Source: Dechloromonas sp. (GTDB taxonomy: Bacteria; Pseudomonadota; Gammaproteobacteria; Burkholderiales; Rhodocyclaceae). Taken from it: a stretch of 9,414 nucleotides of DNA. The translations under genes were made by a program, and so were the position numbers. Below, piece after piece: positions 7,298 to 9,414 of this stretch. The stretch's first letter is position 1. Every line of letters starts with the position of its first letter. The stretch lies in the NCBI GenBank assembly GCA_013693915.1, contig CP059264.1, positions 1,827,881 to 1,837,294 of the forward strand, read 5' to 3'. The notes under the pieces are model-generated. The model made no database searches, was not told the origin of the DNA, and worked only from the letters and a program-made list of their open reading frames with translations.

Positions 7298-7756
7298 GGC
7301 TTGTGGTGGTTGATGAAAACGGCAGTCTAGCAGGGTCGACCGCTACCGGCCGCCTAATAGCCCTGGAACAGCGGGTCCAATGCCGGGGTGATTTCGTCGC
7401 GGTGACGCTCCTGGTGCACTCCGGCAGTCTGAGGGTCGTCGTCGGATTGGCTGCCATGAACTGCGCCACCATGACGGCACTGCTCCCGGACGAGGTTGGC
7501 GCGGGCTGCGCCGGGCGCTGACCTTGCGCACCCATACCCGCACGCGCATTGCAGTCGGCCCCGGGCTGCGTGGGCCCGGCCTGGCCAGGGGCGGGGAACA
7601 GGCGGTCGCCGAGGGTCGCGGCCGCGCGCTACCCGCTGCCCCGCGTGTGGACGGGGCAGCGGTGACCGAAGCCTTGTAGGCGCCCGTGGCGGTCGTTCAT
7701 CCCGGGCGCCGTGGTGGGTTGTCCCGCGTGCATGCGCGGCGAGATTATGGCGCCTG

Positions 7757-7787
7757 GCCCGGCATGACCGACGATGGTCACCCGGGC
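7757..7787 (-). terminator. Stem-loop downstream of the glycine-zipper gene
   Basis: GCCCGG (7757-7762) pairs with CCGGGC (7782-7787), and TGACC (7765-7769) pairs with GGTCA (7776-7780). A small CA/C interior loop separates the two stems, and the terminal loop is GACGAT. It begins 16 bases after the minus-strand stop at 7804. No T tract follows on either strand, so termination is inferred from position and stem strength only. Confidence 0.45.
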
Positions 7788-7803
7788 ATGTCAGTGGTGG
7801 CGG

Positions 7804-8532
7804 TCAGTTCGGCAGCAGGCTGCCGTTGCTCAGGCGCACGTGGTCGCCCACCTGCCAGCGGCTGTTGTCGGCCTGGCTGAAGGTGCGCGTGCCTCCGTCC
7901 TCGAAGCGGACGGTGACCTGCTGCTGCTTTTCGGCGCGCACGTACTTTTCCGTCTGGTGGCCGGCGAAGGCGCCGCCGACGGCGCCGACGATGGTGGCGG
8001 CGGTGTTGCCCTTGCCGCGGCCGATCTGGTTGCCGAGCAGGCCGCCGACGACGCCGCCGGCGACGGCGCCGAGGCCGCTGCCTTCGGCTGGCGTGCTGAC
8101 CTCGCGCACCGCTTCGACAGTGCCGCACTCACGGCACAGCGGCGGGGCGCTGGCCGTCGGGCGTGCCGGAATGACGTCGATGCCGGCGTCGTTGCCCTGG
8201 TAGGCAGTGGTCGTCCGTTCGCTGGCGTAGCGCAGGTCGCCGGTCGGTTGCTGGGTATCGCGCACTACCTGTTGCGGCTTGCTGGCCCGGGGTGGCGGGG
8301 GCTGGTCGAAGTGCCGGGCTTTGGCTGCGGCGACGGGTTGCGCGGCAGGCGCCGCAGCAACCGGGGCGGCAGGGGCCGGCGCTGGCTCGGCGGTTGCGGT
8401 CAACGGCAATTCCGGGGTCGATTTGCCGGGCAGCAGGCCGGTGAAACTGGCGATGGCGATGCCGCTGGCGATGGTTACTGCGGTTGCGGCGATGATGATC
8501 GTCGGGTGTGTGGTGCGGGAGGCGTTTTCCAT
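7804..8532 (-). CDS. Glycine-zipper 2TM (17 kDa antigen-like) envelope protein
   Basis: A 242-residue protein. The start is the ATG at 8532, because AGGA lies 7 bases upstream; the frame is open further upstream to an ATG at 8778, but that stretch is Arg-rich, does not look like protein and has no such site. Residues 11-34 are a hydrophobic anchor or uncleaved signal, with no lipobox seen. A Pro/Ala-rich linker follows (about 42-80), probably spanning the periplasm. CRECG (Cys133, Cys136) comes just before the Gly-zipper segment 151-191 (GSGLGAVAGGVVGGLLGNQIG and a second GxxxG helix), which is the Rick_17kDa_Anti/SlyB-type membrane hairpin. The C-terminal 40 residues (VTVRFEDGGTRTF, GDHVRLSNGSL) form the small beta unit usual in this family. 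The precise role is unknown; relatives are linked to outer-membrane integrity and stress. It appears monocistronic and divergent from the lipoprotein gene. Confidence 0.85.
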   Translation of the reverse strand: MENASRTTHPTIIIAATAVTIASGIAIASFTGLLPGKSTPELPLTATAEPAPAPAAPVAAAPAAQPVAAAKARHFDQPPPPRASKPQQVVRDTQQPTGDLRYASERTTTAYQGNDAGIDVIPARPTASAPPLCRECGTVEAVREVSTPAEGSGLGAVAGGVVGGLLGNQIGRGKGNTAATIVGAVGGAFAGHQTEKYVRAEKQQQVTVRFEDGGTRTFSQADNSRWQVGDHVRLSNGSLLPN

Positions 8533-8539
8533 GGCTTCA

Positions 8540-8543
8540 TCCT
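8540..8543 (-). promoter_or_regulatory. Ribosome binding site of the glycine-zipper gene
   Basis: AGGA on the minus strand, 7 bases before the ATG at 8532. It decides the start against the longer frame beginning at 8778. Confidence 0.6.
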
Positions 8544-8765
8544 GGTGCGGTAGGTAAGTGAGATAACGCCGGACGCGCCGCTTGGCGCACCGGCGAAACA
8601 TTGCCTTACAATTGGCCGTGAATCGCCGGTTGTCGGCGCGGTGCCGCAGACGGTGTTCGAGCGCCGGGGAAGCACTGACGCGACCACTCGTGGGAGCCCG
8701 CCAGTTCTGCTTTCGGAGGGCCGGGGGCATGCCGGCTTGCAGGTCGTTTTGAGGGGGATTCGAGG
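8544..8765. promoter_or_regulatory. Divergent intergenic region
   Basis: It separates the minus-strand glycine-zipper gene from the + strand lipoprotein gene and should hold promoters for both. The clearest candidate on the + strand is a -10-like TACAAT at 8607-8612, with TTGGCG at 8582-8587 as a poor -35 at a long 19-base spacing. Small stem-loops are possible at 8575-8588 (GCGCC/GGCGC) and 8720-8736 (GCCGG/CCGGC). GAGGGGG at 8751-8757, 8 bases before the ATG at 8766, is the lipoprotein ribosome binding site. No operator was recognised. Confidence 0.35.
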
Positions 8766-9329
8766 ATGCCTGGTTCATTGGGCCCGTCGATCGACCGCTG
8801 CCGGCGCGGTCTGGCGCTGGTCACGGTGCTACTCGCCGGCGCTTGCGGCGAGCCGACGCCGCCGGCGCCGCCAGCCGCAGTTGGGGAAGTTCGCCATTTC
8901 ACCGGCACCTGGTCATTCACCGGCAGCCGCCAGATCATGCAACTGGCGCCCGGCGCCCAGGCGGCGATCTTTTCCGTCAGCGGTTCGCTGCTGCTCGCTG
9001 GGCGGGAGCGGCCGACGCTCGGCTTCCGGGCCGAGATCATCGGCTTCTCGGACAGCCAGACGGGCATGGTGGGACGCAGCGTGTGGATCGACCAGCGCGG
9101 CGACAAGGCGTTCAGCGAACTGAGCGGCGACTCGGCGCTGCCCGGACATGCGATCAAGGGCCGCTTCACCGGGGGAACCGGCCGTTACGCCGGCGTCACC
9201 GGCGAATACAGCTTCACCTGGCAGCGGCTGTCTGCAAGCGAGGACGGCGTCAGCGGACGGGTCGCCGACCTTGCCGGCTGGGCGCGCCTGGCTGCGCCGG
9301 TTGTCCCCGCCCAAGGAGGTCGGCAATGA
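8766..9329 (+). CDS. Small lipoprotein with allene-oxide-cyclase-like barrel signature
   Basis: A 187-residue exported protein. The N-terminus has Arg11, Arg13 and Arg14, a hydrophobic stretch at 15-24 and a lipobox-like LLAGAC with Cys27 as the lipidation site (Ala at -3 is acceptable but not ideal), then a Pro/Ala-rich spacer to about residue 39. The rest is beta-rich: FTGTWSFTG, an acidic/Gly-rich middle, then GRFTGGTGRYAGVTGEYSF, with GGTGRYAGVTG at 136-146. This last motif is characteristic of allene-oxide-cyclase-like/dirigent-type barrels found in bacterial secreted proteins, which usually have no known enzyme activity. The start is supported by GAGGGGG 8 bases upstream. The stop overlaps the next start as ATGA (9326-9329), so the lipoprotein and the membrane protein are probably produced together. 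No function is assigned. Confidence 0.82.
   Translation: MPGSLGPSIDRCRRGLALVTVLLAGACGEPTPPAPPAAVGEVRHFTGTWSFTGSRQIMQLAPGAQAAIFSVSGSLLLAGRERPTLGFRAEIIGFSDSQTGMVGRSVWIDQRGDKAFSELSGDSALPGHAIKGRFTGGTGRYAGVTGEYSFTWQRLSASEDGVSGRVADLAGWARLAAPVVPAQGGRQ
9313..9320 (+). promoter_or_regulatory. Full-consensus ribosome binding site
   Basis: AAGGAGGT matches the whole 16S anti-Shine-Dalgarno complement, 5 bases before the ATG at 9326. It is much stronger than any other site in the window and lies inside the end of the lipoprotein gene, so the downstream membrane protein can be translated at a high rate. Confidence 0.8.
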
Positions 9330-9414
9330 ACCCATTGGATTCCCGTCTCCGCCAGATCCTGAAGGCGCTGGCGCCATTCGCGCTGGCCGTCGGCATCTGG
9401 TTCGTGCCGATTCC
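9326..9414 (+). CDS. N-terminal fragment of a membrane protein, probable DASS/SLC13 anion permease
   Basis: Only 29 codons lie in the window. After MNPLDSRLRQILK comes a hydrophobic segment, ALAPFALAVGIWFVPI, with the beginning of a Pro codon at the edge. A helix ending in IWF(I/V)P(V/I)P is typical of the first helix of divalent anion:Na+ symporters (DASS/SLC13; CitT, TtdT, 2-oxoglutarate/malate translocator types), where PEGL and QAW usually follow. That assignment rests on one short motif. The start is certain because of the consensus ribosome binding site and the ATGA overlap with the lipoprotein gene. Confidence 0.6.
   Translation, partial: MNPLDSRLRQILKALAPFALAVGIWFVPI

Larger units (their letters stand above)
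7285..7803. other. 519-base region without a convincing gene, upstream of metY
   Basis: It contains the metY leader next to 7285, very GC-rich DNA with short palindromic words in the middle, and a strong stem-loop near 7757-7787. The + strand frames through it read as Arg/Pro/Ala-rich shadow protein. One minus-strand frame is open from 7803 down to a TAG at 7354-7356 with no ATG. Most of it is Arg/Pro-rich and non-protein-like, but the last residues (ending DEITPALDPLFQGY) look more like protein. A metY promoter must lie here, but the best -10 candidate (TGC-TAGACT on the minus strand, about 7325-7333) lacks a -35 partner. Confidence 0.4.

Noticed and set aside
7285..7380. SAM/SAH-type riboswitch in the metY leader
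   Set aside because: A riboswitch would make sense before metY, but I could not build a conserved core or the required multi-stem structure from the sequence.
7496..8203. Plus-strand open frame of 235 codons over the metY upstream region and the glycine-zipper gene
   Set aside because: Arg/Pro/Ala-rich with no domain or start signal, and half of it is opposite a supported gene.
8533..8778. N-terminal extension of the glycine-zipper gene to an ATG at 8778
   Set aside because: The extension is Arg-rich and non-conserved-looking, would put 82 residues before the membrane anchor and would overlap the divergent lipoprotein start. The ATG at 8532 has a well-spaced AGGA.
1..9414. Mobile element, CRISPR array, toxin-antitoxin or defence island
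   Set aside because: No transposase, integrase, direct-repeat array, tRNA-flanked junction or compositional break was seen.

Overview
The window is GC-rich and protein-dense, with continuous long frames, sparse Shine-Dalgarno sites inside one gene cluster and tight gene spacing. The gene content (AFG1/ZapE ATPase, HPK4-like histidine kinase with an ELNTPIGN H-box, tandem-HD HD-GYP protein, AmpG-like permease, MetY, glycine-zipper protein) fits a Gram-negative proteobacterium. I infer a betaproteobacterium, possibly Rhodocyclales-like, from the general look of the proteins; this is not proven here. No rRNA, tRNA, CRISPR array, IS element, integrase or phage gene was recognised, so this looks like chromosomal sequence and not a mobile island.

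Left block (1-5923, all + strand). The 3' part of a membrane sensor histidine kinase (cut by the window edge) is followed after 15 bases by a ZapE-type ATPase, then after 5 bases by a two-HD-domain cyclic-dinucleotide phosphodiesterase candidate. After a 156-base spacer comes an AmpG/PAT-family permease, whose stop overlaps (ATGA) the start of an exported cysteine-rich protein. That protein looks like a metallopeptidase relative that has lost its HExxH site. The first three genes could form one signalling and cell-division transcription unit. The last two form a translationally coupled pair concerned with the envelope.

Middle block (5924-7803). A perfect 9-bp inverted repeat lies between the convergent gene ends. 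On the minus strand is metY (O-acetylhomoserine sulfhydrylase), with a good Shine-Dalgarno site. Upstream of it is about 520 bases without a convincing gene. That stretch holds a strong stem-loop just past the next gene and a minus-strand open frame whose last residues look protein-like.

Right block (7804-9414). A minus-strand glycine-zipper envelope protein is separated by a 233-base intergenic region from a divergent + strand pair. This pair is a small lipoprotein with an allene-oxide-cyclase-like barrel signature, and the first 29 codons of a membrane protein that resembles the N-terminus of DASS/SLC13 anion permeases. The two are joined by an ATGA overlap and a full AAGGAGGT ribosome binding site.

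Most of the window is recognisable core-type function. The least ordinary items are the degenerate metallopeptidase-like protein with a paired CX3C tail coupled to an AmpG-like permease, the tandem-HD phosphodiesterase behind zapE, and the lipoprotein-permease pair at the right edge.
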